Shown here one piece after another: positions 17,903 to 26,449 of a DNA stretch of 64,000 bases (position 1 is its first letter; each line of letters begins with the position of its first letter). The stretch spans positions 62,001 through 126,000 of the forward strand of contig NZ_BONY01000002.1 of assembly GCF_016862955.1 (NCBI RefSeq), in the 5' to 3' direction. The notes under the pieces were generated by a model, which had not been told where the DNA came from, did no database searches, and saw only the letters and a program-made list of their open reading frames with translations. Made by a program: the position numbers and the translations under genes. The stretch comes from Rhizocola hellebori. Lineage in GTDB: Bacteria > Actinomycetota > Actinomycetes > Mycobacteriales > Micromonosporaceae.

Positions 17903-19296
17903 CGCCCGGCCGGTTCGCCGACCACTTTGCCGTCACGGTAGGCGATCCGGCCGCCCACCACCGTGGCCACCGGCCAGCCGCGCAGCTCGCGGCCTTCGAA
18001 CGGGCAATGGTCCTGGCCGGACAGGAGCAGGTCAGTGGTGACGGTCTGGGTCAGTTCGGGGTCGACGATGGCGAAGTCGGCGTCGTGGCCGACCATCAGC
18101 TGTCCCTTGCGCCCGGCCAGGCCGTAGGCGCGGGCCGGGTTCCCGGCGGCGAGCTCGGCGACACGCTGCGGTGACAGGCCACGCTTGTGCAGGCCTTCGC
18201 TGATGAGCACCGGGTAGAGCAGCGCGGTGCCGCCGAAACCGGGCAGCGCCGGCCACAGCTGGTCGCCTTTGTGCTCCTCCATGCAGCAGGCGTGATCGGA
18301 GGCCACCCAGTCGACGGTGCCGTCGAGCACGCCCGCCCACAGCGCCTCGGTGTCGGCCGCCGACCGGATCGGCGGGTTGACTTTGGCGGTGAGTCCGCCC
18401 TGGGTGTAATCCAGGCACAGGTGATGCAAAGTGACCTCGCACCGGATGTCCATGGCGGGCAACGTGTTGCGGGCCTGGCGGGCCGCGTCGAGCGCCACCG
18501 CCGAGGAGAGGTGCAGCAGGTTGACCGGGCAGCCGGTCTCGTGGGCGAGCGTGGTCGCCTCGCCGATCGCCACCCGCTCGGTCAGCGGCGGCCGCGCATC
18601 CGAGTAGGCCTTGAGGGTCTGCGGGTCGCCCGCCGCGCGAACGCGGTCGATGAACAGCCGCATCAGCTCGGCCTGTTCACAGTGCAGCGACAGCGACACG
18701 CGCCGGTCCGGCCGCTGGTTCGCGGCGACCGCTTCCATGATCTGGTAGAGGTGGCCCAGGTCGTACTCGTCGCTCATCGTGAAAGCCTTGGCGTCACGCG
18801 AATCGGCCGAAAGGTTGAACCCCTTGTAGAACATGTAGTACTTGAACGAGCTGACCCCGTGCTCGTCGACGAGCGAGCCGACCTCGCCGACCTGAGCGGT
18901 GTCCATGGGCGCGAGGTGGAAGCCGTAGTCGGTGTAAGCCTTGCCCGCCACCGCCTCCAGCACCCGGGGGAAGATCTCGCCGTAAGGCCCGGTGGTGTTG
19001 AGGTAGTGCTGCCCGGTGCGGAAGTAGGACAGCACCGTGCCCACCCCGCCGACCAGCGACGAGCGTGTCTCCTGCGCGGCGTCGACCTCCAGCGGGCGAT
19101 AGATGCCCAGGTGGTAGTGGGCGTCGACGGCGGCCGGGAAGACCAGCTTGCCTGTCGCGTCGAGCACCTCCTCCCCGTCGAAGCCGTCACCGATCGCGGC
19201 GATTCGGCCCTCCCGCACGGCGACATCCGCGCGTACCGTGCCGAGGTAGGGCAACACCAGCGTTCCGTTGGCTATCACCAGGTCATAGCGGGCCAC
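17887..19296 (-). CDS. Dihydropyrimidinase/hydantoinase-family cyclic amidohydrolase
   Basis: This 469-aa metal-dependent amidohydrolase is predicted to open cyclic amides or imides. Visible metal-site elements are H60 and H62 in DAHYH, the lysine expected to be carboxylated in SSFKYYMFYKG (K152), later histidines in SLHCEQ and NLLHLSS, and the aspartate in ASDHACC. The GTG at 19296 is chosen because a GGGAGGA Shine-Dalgarno precedes it; the frame is open to 19326. It is divergent from the CoA-transferase operon and shares an operator with it. Known relatives act on dihydropyrimidines, hydantoins, allantoin or cyclic imides. Imide (maleimide-type) hydrolysis would suit the tetrapyrrole context but is inference. 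Confidence 0.85.
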   Translation of the reverse strand: MARYDLVIANGTLVLPYLGTVRADVAVREGRIAAIGDGFDGEEVLDATGKLVFPAAVDAHYHLGIYRPLEVDAAQETRSSLVGGVGTVLSYFRTGQHYLNTTGPYGEIFPRVLEAVAGKAYTDYGFHLAPMDTAQVGEVGSLVDEHGVSSFKYYMFYKGFNLSADSRDAKAFTMSDEYDLGHLYQIMEAVAANQRPDRRVSLSLHCEQAELMRLFIDRVRAAGDPQTLKAYSDARPPLTERVAIGEATTLAHETGCPVNLLHLSSAVALDAARQARNTLPAMDIRCEVTLHHLCLDYTQGGLTAKVNPPIRSAADTEALWAGVLDGTVDWVASDHACCMEEHKGDQLWPALPGFGGTALLYPVLISEGLHKRGLSPQRVAELAAGNPARAYGLAGRKGQLMVGHDADFAIVDPELTQTVTTDLLLSGQDHCPFEGRELRGWPVATVVGGRIAYRDGKVVGEPAGRYISR

Positions 19297-19326
19297 AGCA
19301 ATCCTCCCGATCTGCGTTTCGCACAA

Positions 19327-19341
19327 TGTAACGCGGTTTCC
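19327..19341. promoter_or_regulatory. Operator palindrome TGTAAC-GCG-GTTTCC (site 2), divergent promoter region
   Basis: The right half matches the other copies exactly and the left half is TGTAAC instead of GGAAAC. It sits between the divergent hydantoinase-like and CoA-transferase genes. For the minus-strand gene, a TACATT -10 (19331-19326) overlaps the left half. For the plus-strand gene, a TATGGT -10 lies at 19352-19357, so the site covers its -35 region. One bound regulator could control both directions. Confidence 0.65.
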
Positions 19342-19351
19342 AATTTTCGGG

Positions 19352-19357
19352 TATGGT
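19352..19357 (+). promoter_or_regulatory. -10 element of a probably leaderless CoA-transferase transcript
   Basis: TATGGT fits TAnnnT and ends 7 nt before ATG 19365, the spacing expected when transcription starts at the A of the start codon. No Shine-Dalgarno precedes this ATG. This favours 19365 over the in-frame ATG at 19353, which lies inside the -10 element. Confidence 0.5.
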
Positions 19358-19364
19358 CTGCGCC

Positions 19365-20549
19365 ATGCCTCTGCACGGCCTTACCGTCGTCGACGCCTCC
19401 ACCCTGTTCGCCGGCCCGCTCGCGGCGATGATTCTCGGGGACTACGGCGCCGACGTCATCAAGGTGGAACACCCCGCCAAGGGCGACCCGGCGCGCGGAC
19501 ACGGCCCGAGCAAGGACGGCGTCTCGCTGTGGTGGACGATGCTCGGGCGCAACAAGAAAGCCGTCACCCTCAACCTCGGCACGCCCGAGGGCGCCGCGGT
19601 CGCCCGGCGCTTGCTGTCCAAAGTGGACGTTCTCATCGAGAACTTCCGGCCGGACACCCTGGAGCGGTGGGGGCTGGCACCGGAAGCGTTGCGGGAAGCC
19701 AACCCGCGGCTCGTCATCGCCCGGGTCACCGCCTTCGGGCAGCACGGCCCGTATAGGGACCGGCCCGGCTTCGGCACCCTGGCCGAGGCGATGAGCGGCT
19801 TCGCCGCCATCACCGGGCCCGCCGACGGCCCGCCCACCCTGCCGCCCTTCGGCCTGGCCGACGGCATCGCCGCGCTCAGCTGCGCGCAGGCCATCATGAC
19901 CGCCCTATACGCCCGGGAACGCACCGGCCACGGCCAGATCGTCGACCTGGCCATCATCGAGCCGATGCTGACCGTGCTCGGCATGCAGGCCATGGCCTAC
20001 GACCAGCTGGGGCTCATCCAGCAGCGGCACGGCAACCGGTCGGTCAACAACGCGCCCCGCAACACCTACCGCAGCCGCGACGGCAAGTGGCTGGCCATCT
20101 CCACCAGCGCCCAGACCATCGCCGAACGGGTCATGCACCTGGTGGGTCACCCCGAGGTCATCGCGCAGCCGTGGTTCGCCACCGGCGCCGGCCGGGCCGC
20201 CCACGCCGACCTGCTCGACTCGCATGTCGGGTCGTGGATCGCCGCCCGCGACGCCGACGACGTCATCGCCGCCTTCACCCAGGCCCAGGCTGCGGTCGCG
20301 CCGATCTACGACATCGCCGACGTTTTCGCCGATCCGCAGTACCAGGCGCTTGATTCGGTCACCGCCGTGGACGACCCGCGCCTCGGCCCGGTGCGCATGC
20401 CCAATCTGCTTTACCGGCTCAGCGAAACGCCAGGCTCGATCAGATGGACCGGCCGCGATCTGGGTCAGGACAACCATGATGTTCTGGGTACCTGGCTCGG
20501 CCTGCCCGACGAGGAACTGGAAACGTTGCGCGAGAAAGGAATCATCTGA
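19365..20549 (+). CDS. CaiB/BaiF family (class III) CoA-transferase, copy 1
   Basis: This 394-aa enzyme is predicted to move CoA between carboxylates. It opens with the family N-terminus LHGLTVVDASTLFAGPLAA and ADVIKVEHP and contains RPGFGTLAEAMSG. In the best-studied members the latter region reads PGYD and supplies the catalytic aspartate. Here that position is Gly, a variant found in many paralogues, so the acceptor residue is uncertain. It is the first gene of an operon with the cyclase, PrpD and deaminase genes; its TGA shares one base with the next ATG. The substrate is unknown. Confidence 0.85.
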   Translation: MPLHGLTVVDASTLFAGPLAAMILGDYGADVIKVEHPAKGDPARGHGPSKDGVSLWWTMLGRNKKAVTLNLGTPEGAAVARRLLSKVDVLIENFRPDTLERWGLAPEALREANPRLVIARVTAFGQHGPYRDRPGFGTLAEAMSGFAAITGPADGPPTLPPFGLADGIAALSCAQAIMTALYARERTGHGQIVDLAIIEPMLTVLGMQAMAYDQLGLIQQRHGNRSVNNAPRNTYRSRDGKWLAISTSAQTIAERVMHLVGHPEVIAQPWFATGAGRAAHADLLDSHVGSWIAARDADDVIAAFTQAQAAVAPIYDIADVFADPQYQALDSVTAVDDPRLGPVRMPNLLYRLSETPGSIRWTGRDLGQDNHDVLGTWLGLPDEELETLREKGII

Positions 20550-21304
20550 TGCACGTGGTCGACCTCGCCCAGCCGATGCGCACCGGCATGCCGCAATCCC
20601 CCAACCATCCGCCTTTCCGGATGGTGCTGGAGCGACGCCACGGCGACATGGTCCGCGCCGACGGCGGCTCGGCCTCCAACGAGGTCATCATCACCGGCGG
20701 CCATGTGGGCACCCACGTCGACGCGCTGGCGCACGTCTCCCACGACGGAAAGCTCTTCGCCGGCAAGGACTTCGCCGAGCTGACCATCGACACCTTCGCC
20801 CCCTACGCGGGGCCCGCGGTCCTGCTCGACGTCGCCGCGGCCCACGGCGTCGCCACGCTGCCAGCCGGCTACGAAGTCACCCCCGACGACCTTTCCGCCG
20901 CCGCGGCGGGCCTGACCATCGAGCCCGGCATCGTCATCCTCATCGGCACCGGATGGTCGCGCCACTGGGCCGACGCCACCCTCTTCACCGGCCTGCACCA
21001 CGGCGCGCCAGGCCCCGGCGCGGCCGGCGCCGCCTGGCTCGCCGCCCACCGCCCGGCGGCCGTGGGCGGGGAAACCATTGCCTTCGAACATCTCCCGGCC
21101 GGCCGCGGCCACGCCCTGCTGCCCGCCCACCGCATCCTGCTGGTGGAGCACGGCATCAACATCGTGGAGACCATGAAACTCGACACCCTGCTCGACACCG
21201 GCGTCAAAGACTTCACCCTGATCCTCAACCCCCTGCCCATCGTCGGCGCCACCGGCGCCCCCGTCCGCCCCCTAGCCCTCCTCCCCAAGGCCACCACGCC
21301 ATGA
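20549..21304 (+). CDS. Cyclase-family metal hydrolase (KynB/arylformamidase-like fold)
   Basis: This 251-aa protein carries the metal-binding signature of the cyclase family, GGHVGTHVDALAHV, near residues 50-63, plus a conserved later histidine segment (FEHLPAGRG). Relatives hydrolyse N-formylkynurenine, isatin or other amide and lactam bonds. Its position right after a CoA-transferase and near a cyclic amidohydrolase fits opening of a nitrogen heterocycle or removal of a formyl group. RCC-type ring-opened chlorophylls carry a formyl group, which makes a deformylase role attractive but unproven. It starts at ATG 20549, overlapping the previous stop by one base. Confidence 0.75.
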   Translation: MHVVDLAQPMRTGMPQSPNHPPFRMVLERRHGDMVRADGGSASNEVIITGGHVGTHVDALAHVSHDGKLFAGKDFAELTIDTFAPYAGPAVLLDVAAAHGVATLPAGYEVTPDDLSAAAAGLTIEPGIVILIGTGWSRHWADATLFTGLHHGAPGPGAAGAAWLAAHRPAAVGGETIAFEHLPAGRGHALLPAHRILLVEHGINIVETMKLDTLLDTGVKDFTLILNPLPIVGATGAPVRPLALLPKATTP

Positions 21305-21452
21305 GCAGCAGCGCGCCTTCCTTTCCCGCCGCCCGAGGTGGCTGCAACCTGAGCGGCCGTGCGGCATGGGGAGCACGGGCGTGGCGTTGCCGCCGGGAGA
21401 TACGGCGGCCAGCCACTGCGGACCGGCGCAATGAATTGTTGGTAGGGCGGCG

Positions 21453-22814
21453 ATGACGGCGGCGCGGGAGCTGGCGCGGTTTGCCGTGGCGTGCCGGGAG
21501 GGGCTGCCTGACGAGGTCGCGGCCGACGTGCCGGGGCGGGTGCTCGACATCGTCGGGTTGATGCTTGCGGCGCAAGGGGATCCGGCGGCCGAGGCGGTGA
21601 GCCGCGCGGTCGGGCGGTGGGGTGGCACGGGTGAGGCGACGGCACTTGGTGTCAGCGGCAGGCTTCCGGCGCCGGCGGCGGCGTTGGTCAACGGCACTCT
21701 GGCGCACGCGCTCGACTTCGACGACACGCATCTGCCGTCGGTGTTGCATCCCAGCGCTTCCGTCGTGCCTGCGGCGCTCGCGGCGGCCGAGGCGACCGGC
21801 GGCGACTGGCCGGGTGCGGTGGCCGCGGGCATAGAGGTGACCAACCGGCTGGGCATGGCCGGATTCGACCCGCAGCTGCGCAACTCGATTTTCTTCGACC
21901 GCGGTCTGCACGCGACCTCGATCTGCGGCACCATCGGCGCGGCGGTCGCGGCCGGTCTGCTGTATGACTTGGACGCCGACGGCATCGCCCACGCCATCGG
22001 CATCGCCGCCAGCATGGGCGCGGGACTGTTGGAGGCCAACAGAACCGGCGGCACAGTGAAGAAAACCCATTGCGGATGGGCGGCCCACGCCGGGGTAAGC
22101 GCCGCTGTCCTCGCCGCGGAAGGGCTGACCGGCCCGCCCACGGTGCTGGAAGGGCGATTCGGCTTCTTCGCGGCCTACACCGGCGGCCGCTTCGACACCG
22201 ACGCTTTGCTGGGCGGGCTGGGCGAGCGCTGGGAACTGTTGCGCACAGTCTACAAGCCCTACCCTTCCAACCACTTCACCCATCCCGGCATCGACTGCGC
22301 GCTGGCGTTGCGCGCCAACGGTCTCGACCCGGCCGAGGTGGAGTCCATTGAGCTTGGCGTGGCTGCGCCCACGTTGCGCACGATCGCCGAACCGGCTGCG
22401 GAGAAGGCGCGCCCGCAAAGTGCCTACCACGGCAAGTTTTCCGGGCCCTATACCGTCGCCTCGGCCCTGCTCGGCGGCGGCGGGCTCGGGCTGGCGCTGG
22501 ACGATTTCGTCGAGCTCGACCAAGCCCGGCTCGACCTGGCGGGCCGGGTCACCTGCTTCGCCGACCAACGGGCCACCGAGCTTTTCCCCCACGCTTTCGC
22601 CGCCGTGCTGCGAGTGCGCACCCGCGCCGGCACGCTGCTGGAACACCGGGTCGACTCGTCACGCGGCGGACCTGAGCATCCGCTCAGCCGCGACGATCTG
22701 GCGGCGAAGTTCACCGCCAACGCAGGCCCGCGACCCGACCTGGTCGACGCGGTGCACCAGCGGGCAACCGCCGCTGAGATCATGTCATTACACCTGGACA
22801 CCAGATCGGAGTGA
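21453..22814 (+). CDS. MmgE/PrpD family protein (2-methylcitrate dehydratase-like), copy 1
   Basis: This 453-aa protein follows the PrpD/MmgE layout, with the helical N-terminal domain motif LAHALDFDDTHLPS (~85-98) and the conserved KKTHCGWAAHAGV (~205-217). The family dehydrates 2-methylcitrate or related tertiary hydroxy-acids, and some members act on CoA-free substituted malates. A 148-bp gap without visible promoter separates it from the cyclase gene. A second, divergent copy lies at 31294-32562, which suggests two distinct branched di- or tri-acids are handled. Confidence 0.85.
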   Translation: MTAARELARFAVACREGLPDEVAADVPGRVLDIVGLMLAAQGDPAAEAVSRAVGRWGGTGEATALGVSGRLPAPAAALVNGTLAHALDFDDTHLPSVLHPSASVVPAALAAAEATGGDWPGAVAAGIEVTNRLGMAGFDPQLRNSIFFDRGLHATSICGTIGAAVAAGLLYDLDADGIAHAIGIAASMGAGLLEANRTGGTVKKTHCGWAAHAGVSAAVLAAEGLTGPPTVLEGRFGFFAAYTGGRFDTDALLGGLGERWELLRTVYKPYPSNHFTHPGIDCALALRANGLDPAEVESIELGVAAPTLRTIAEPAAEKARPQSAYHGKFSGPYTVASALLGGGGLGLALDDFVELDQARLDLAGRVTCFADQRATELFPHAFAAVLRVRTRAGTLLEHRVDSSRGGPEHPLSRDDLAAKFTANAGPRPDLVDAVHQRATAAEIMSLHLDTRSE

Positions 22815-22816
22815 CA

Positions 22817-23242
22817 ATGACACCCGAGGACGAACGATTTCTGCGCCGGGCCATCGAGCTGGCAGCCAACGCACGCGCAGCAGGACAGGCCCCTTTCGGG
22901 TCGCTGCTGGTCGGCGCCGACGGCCAGATCCTGGCCGAAGCCCACAACACCGTGCTCGCCGACCGCGACATCAGCGCGCACCCAGAGCTGAAGATGGCCA
23001 GATGGGCAGCCCGCGAACTCGATGCCCAAGCCGCGGCCGACACCACCATGTACACCAGCTGCCAGCCCTGCGGCATGTGCGCCGGGGCCATCGAGCGGTC
23101 CGGTCTGGGCCGGGTCGTGTTCGCGCTTTCCAGCGACCAGTTCGCCACCCTCAACCCCCACTTCGGCTGGCCTTCCGTGCGCTACGAAGGCCCGGCACTG
23201 TTCGACGAGGCACGCATTCCGATCGACGGCTACTACCAGTGA
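22817..23242 (+). CDS. Zinc-dependent nucleoside/guanine deaminase-family protein
   Basis: This 141-aa protein of the cytidine/deoxycytidylate deaminase fold has the zinc ligands and proton shuttle visible: H55-P-E57 in SAHPELKM and C85/C88 in QPCGMCAGA. Usual members deaminate guanine, cytosine or tRNA adenosine; the HPE form (rather than HAE) and acidic C-terminus mark a divergent subgroup. ATG 22817 is preferred to the GTG at 22811 that overlaps the previous stop. As the last gene of the CaiB-cyclase-PrpD operon, it may deaminate an enamine or amide-type intermediate. The true substrate is unknown. Confidence 0.78.
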   Translation: MTPEDERFLRRAIELAANARAAGQAPFGSLLVGADGQILAEAHNTVLADRDISAHPELKMARWAARELDAQAAADTTMYTSCQPCGMCAGAIERSGLGRVVFALSSDQFATLNPHFGWPSVRYEGPALFDEARIPIDGYYQ

Positions 23243-23244
23243 CG

Positions 23245-24759
23245 CTAGGGTGGCTCGGGTCCAACGATGTAGAGCTTGCCGAGCGGGCTGCGCCAGACGA
23301 AGATGCCGGGGCTGATTTGCCATAGGCGCCAACGGCCTTGATGTTTGGCACGGTGGTGAAAACGGCATAAGGGGCCAATGTTGCCAGGCTCGGTGCGGCC
23401 ACCGCGGTGGTAGGCGATGGTGTGATCGAGGTCTGTTTGCAGGGCGGGCCTGCGGCATCCGGGTGCGCGACAGGTGCGGTCACGGGCGCGGATGTGCCGC
23501 GCCAGCGCAGCGTTGGGAAAGCGCTGGTTTGGATCGCCAAAGACACCGCCGGGCGCTGCGTTAGCGCGGGAGGTGCTGGGTTGTCTGGCTTCTGGCTGAC
23601 CAGGTGTGGTGCTGGCGTGGGCAGTGCCACGGCACCCTGCGTCGGCCGGGCCGAATGCTGCGGCAGTGTTTGAGTCGTTGGGCCGCTTTGCGTCGGCCCG
23701 GTCGGGTGGTGCGGCGGGACGGGAGGTGGCATGAGGCTGGGCGGGTGAGGCGGTGGCGCGGGAAGTGTTGGGGTGCTTGATGTTGCGGCTTCGCGCCGGG
23801 CGCGCCGTGTGGCGGCGGTGGCCGCCGCGTGACGCGCTGGGGCTGCTGGGTGGGGTTGGCGCTGTGTCGGGGCGGGCGCGGGTGGTGCCCGTGTGGACCT
23901 CGCCCGTGTCGTTGTCGTAGATGGTGAAATGCCATGGCGTGTGGCGTTGCTGTTGGGCGATCTGGCGGGCGATGTCGCTGACGACAGGGCCGTAACCGTT
24001 GAGGTGGCCTGGTTTGTCGGCCAGCCCGGCCAGGGTGTCGAGGGTGGTGACCAGCTCGACGCTGCCTCCGGCCCGTGTGCTGTCGGTGGTGACGCCGAGC
24101 AGCAGGTCGAGGAAGGTGTCGGCGCGGATTTGGTCGAGGCTGCGCGGGTCACCGGCTTGTTTGACGGCGCGGGCGATCGCGGTGATGCGGTTGACGGCGG
24201 CCAGGGCAGCGTCGGCGGGAAGGTTGAGGCCCAGCACGTTGGCGCAGCTGTCCTCGGTGGGCTGCAGCTCTACACGCCGGTCGCGGACCCGCGCCCGATG
24301 CCGTGCGGCCGCCGCGGCCGGGTCGGCCTCGATCACCAACTTAGCCAGCTTGGCCCGCAACTGGCCGGTGGTCAGCGAAGGTGCCAGGGGTAGGACTGTG
24401 GCGGCGATGCGGCGGGCCAACCCCAGATCGAGTGTGGCTACGCCGTCGCGGATGACGCGTGCCTTGGGCAGGTCGAGGTCGCCGCGGGCCATGGCCGCGT
24501 GGGCATCGGGCAACCGGCGCACCACGTCCATGGCTAGGTCGAGCTGGGCGGCGGCGGCCTGACGGGTCCAGGCCAGCGCCGCAGCAATCTCGAACGAGGC
24601 AAACTCTGCCACCGGGGTGGCATCGAGGACTGCCACGAGTTTGGCCAACAGCACAGCCTGCCGCTCAGACAGCTCGCGCCAACTGGCAATAAGTTCGTCG
24701 ACAATCGCTGAATCGCAATGCACAGCATCCGCGACGACTACCCCCGTATCGACTGACAC
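23245..24759 (-). CDS. DUF222 domain-containing HNH endonuclease-like protein
   Basis: This 504-aa protein has an N-terminal DUF222 helical region (LSERQAVLLAKLVAVLDA...; AWTRQAAAAQL), a proline/threonine-rich low-complexity linker (~290-410) and a C-terminal HNH motif (CRAPGCRRP, DHTIAYHRGG, LCRFHHRAKH). Such proteins are highly multiplied in actinobacteria, and their role (often suspected to relate to mobile DNA) is not established. GTG 24759 is chosen because a promoter places the transcript start at that codon. It does not appear to belong to the catabolic regulon. Confidence 0.88.
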   Translation of the reverse strand: MSVDTGVVVADAVHCDSAIVDELIASWRELSERQAVLLAKLVAVLDATPVAEFASFEIAAALAWTRQAAAAQLDLAMDVVRRLPDAHAAMARGDLDLPKARVIRDGVATLDLGLARRIAATVLPLAPSLTTGQLRAKLAKLVIEADPAAAAARHRARVRDRRVELQPTEDSCANVLGLNLPADAALAAVNRITAIARAVKQAGDPRSLDQIRADTFLDLLLGVTTDSTRAGGSVELVTTLDTLAGLADKPGHLNGYGPVVSDIARQIAQQQRHTPWHFTIYDNDTGEVHTGTTRARPDTAPTPPSSPSASRGGHRRHTARPARSRNIKHPNTSRATASPAQPHATSRPAAPPDRADAKRPNDSNTAAAFGPADAGCRGTAHASTTPGQPEARQPSTSRANAAPGGVFGDPNQRFPNAALARHIRARDRTCRAPGCRRPALQTDLDHTIAYHRGGRTEPGNIGPLCRFHHRAKHQGRWRLWQISPGIFVWRSPLGKLYIVGPEPP

Positions 24760-24766
24760 ACAAGAG

Positions 24767-24795
24767 ATTCTAGTACAAGTGTTCGGATAGGACAA
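24767..24795 (-). promoter_or_regulatory. Promoter TTGTCC-17-TAGAAT for the leaderless DUF222-HNH gene
   Basis: On the minus strand a -35 TTGTCC (24795-24790) and -10 TAGAAT (24772-24767) are separated by 17 nt. The -10 ends 7 nt before GTG 24759, so the mRNA probably begins at the start codon. This is a near-consensus housekeeping promoter. Confidence 0.65.
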
Positions 24796-24849
24796 GACGT
24801 CAGAACGCTGCCGTTAAACAGAAAATCTGTTGCAGCGCAACAAAAATGG

Positions 24850-26397
24850 CTAGCTCACTCTGGTGAAGCTGGTGCCGCTCCAGGCGAATTCGGCTACCAG
24901 CTGGCCGGGGTTGCCGTAGCCGATCCGGTTGCCTTTCACCTCACCGATTCGCGCTTCGCCTGGCGGCGTGACGGTGGCGATGGCTCGCCATTGGCGGCCG
25001 GACAGGTCGAACAGCACTGTTCGCGGCGCTCGCCAGCTTTCTTCGCCCACCGGCGCGCACAACACGCTCAGCAGAAGGTAGGGCTGGCCCCGGCGGCCCA
25101 GCTCGACCAGCCTGGGATGCCGCCCGCTCGCGGCCAGGCTCCATTTGACCCCACCGACCTCGCTGACCAGATCGTTGTCGACCGGCACCTGCAGGTCGCT
25201 TGATGGGCATGCCAGCTGCGAAGCGACCGGTGAAAGATCAAGAGAAGTTATCTTCGGGTACCGAGTCGAGCCATCAACAGCCTCGAAGTTGAGCGCGTTC
25301 AGCCGAAACGCAAGCACGTCACCGAGTTTCATGTTCGGCATCTCCGCGGCCTCCAGGTAGAGGATCCCATCGGTGATCCACATGGAGTTCATCGCGAATT
25401 GCACCGGGACGGAGTTGAAGCCGAACAGTGCGCCGCCCATCAGGTCCATGCCGAGCAGCACGGACCTGTTGAGCCCCATCTCGAAACCGTCGCACTCGAT
25501 GGGGACGATCGCCTCGGCCAGTCCGTCGCCGTCCAGGTCACCGAAGACGATCTCCTCGGGGGCGAAGCTGATCGAGCCGCCGTGCCCATCGGACCAGGTC
25601 GACCGGTGGGTTTTCGGGTCGAGCCGGAACGGCAGCTCGGAATACTGATTGCACATCGGGACACCGGGGATCGCCACGTTGCCCCAGTCCATCGCCCGCA
25701 ACGGGTCGTGGCTGTCCACTGTGGAGGAAGGATTGGGCGTCGGCTGCACGGGCGGCGCGGAGTTGTTGCGGCGCAACAGTTGCCCGGCCGCGAGCACCCC
25801 GGCGACCAGCAGCACGACCACGGCCACGATGGCGGCCCGGCGCGCTCGCTGCTGCTTGCGTGCCCGCTGCACCACCTGCTCGGCGGGTGGGGTGACGACC
25901 TGCTTGCCCATGTCGATCGCGAGCTCCTGTGCCAGCAGGGCGCGCCCGCGTTGCAGCCAGGTCTTGACGGTGCTCACCGGCACCGCCAGCTGGTGGGCGA
26001 CATCCTGCACGCTCAGGTCGGCCAGGTGATGCCACACGATCGCCTCGCGCTGCTGGCGCGGCAGCTTGCGCAATGCGGCCACCACGGCGACATGATCCGG
26101 GTTCATCTCGTCGACCTGGTCGGGCTTTTGCCGTACCAAATAGGCAGTAGCGGTCTTGATCTTCCGCCACCGTGAGTGAGCCAGGTTGAAGGTCACATGG
26201 CGCACCCAAGCCATCGGGTTGTCGTAGTCGGTCAGCGCGTCCCAGCGTTGCCAAGCCCGGCTGAACGCCTCTTGCGCGATATCCTGAGCCTCGGCCAGGT
26301 CGGCCGTATACGAGTAGGCCATAGCGACGATCGCGCCGAAATTCGCCCGGTAAAGCTCGTTGAACTCGTCCTGCCGCCGGGCGGTCGCGATCGTCAT
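24850..26397 (-). CDS. SigE-family sigma factor fused to a transmembrane helix and an extracytoplasmic FG-GAP-like domain
   Basis: This 515-aa protein starts at ATG 26397. Residues ~1-165 are an ECF/SigE-type sigma factor: region 2 with DLAEAQDIAQEAFSRAWQRW and region 4 with LPRQQREAIVWHHLADLS and VPVSTVKTWLQRGR. An arginine-rich stretch (~178-187) precedes a single membrane helix (188-208), a proline linker, and an extracytoplasmic region of ~300 residues that includes a calcium-loop-like DLDGDGLAEA (287-296). A sigma factor tethered to the membrane would need release or would sense the exterior directly. Related actinobacterial proteins with C-terminal extensions exist. The gene is not flanked by an anti-sigma gene. 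Confidence 0.88.
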   Translation of the reverse strand: MTIATARRQDEFNELYRANFGAIVAMAYSYTADLAEAQDIAQEAFSRAWQRWDALTDYDNPMAWVRHVTFNLAHSRWRKIKTATAYLVRQKPDQVDEMNPDHVAVVAALRKLPRQQREAIVWHHLADLSVQDVAHQLAVPVSTVKTWLQRGRALLAQELAIDMGKQVVTPPAEQVVQRARKQQRARRAAIVAVVVLLVAGVLAAGQLLRRNNSAPPVQPTPNPSSTVDSHDPLRAMDWGNVAIPGVPMCNQYSELPFRLDPKTHRSTWSDGHGGSISFAPEEIVFGDLDGDGLAEAIVPIECDGFEMGLNRSVLLGMDLMGGALFGFNSVPVQFAMNSMWITDGILYLEAAEMPNMKLGDVLAFRLNALNFEAVDGSTRYPKITSLDLSPVASQLACPSSDLQVPVDNDLVSEVGGVKWSLAASGRHPRLVELGRRGQPYLLLSVLCAPVGEESWRAPRTVLFDLSGRQWRAIATVTPPGEARIGEVKGNRIGYGNPGQLVAEFAWSGTSFTRVS

Positions 26398-26449
26398 ATG
26401 AACTCACACTCCCAGCCGCCCGCAGTGGACTCACCCCGCGACCGAAAAT

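Noticed and set aside
23245-24759. DUF222-HNH gene as sign of a mobile element
   Set aside because: No transposase, integrase, terminal repeats or duplicated target sites flank it; these genes are common chromosomal residents in actinobacteria.
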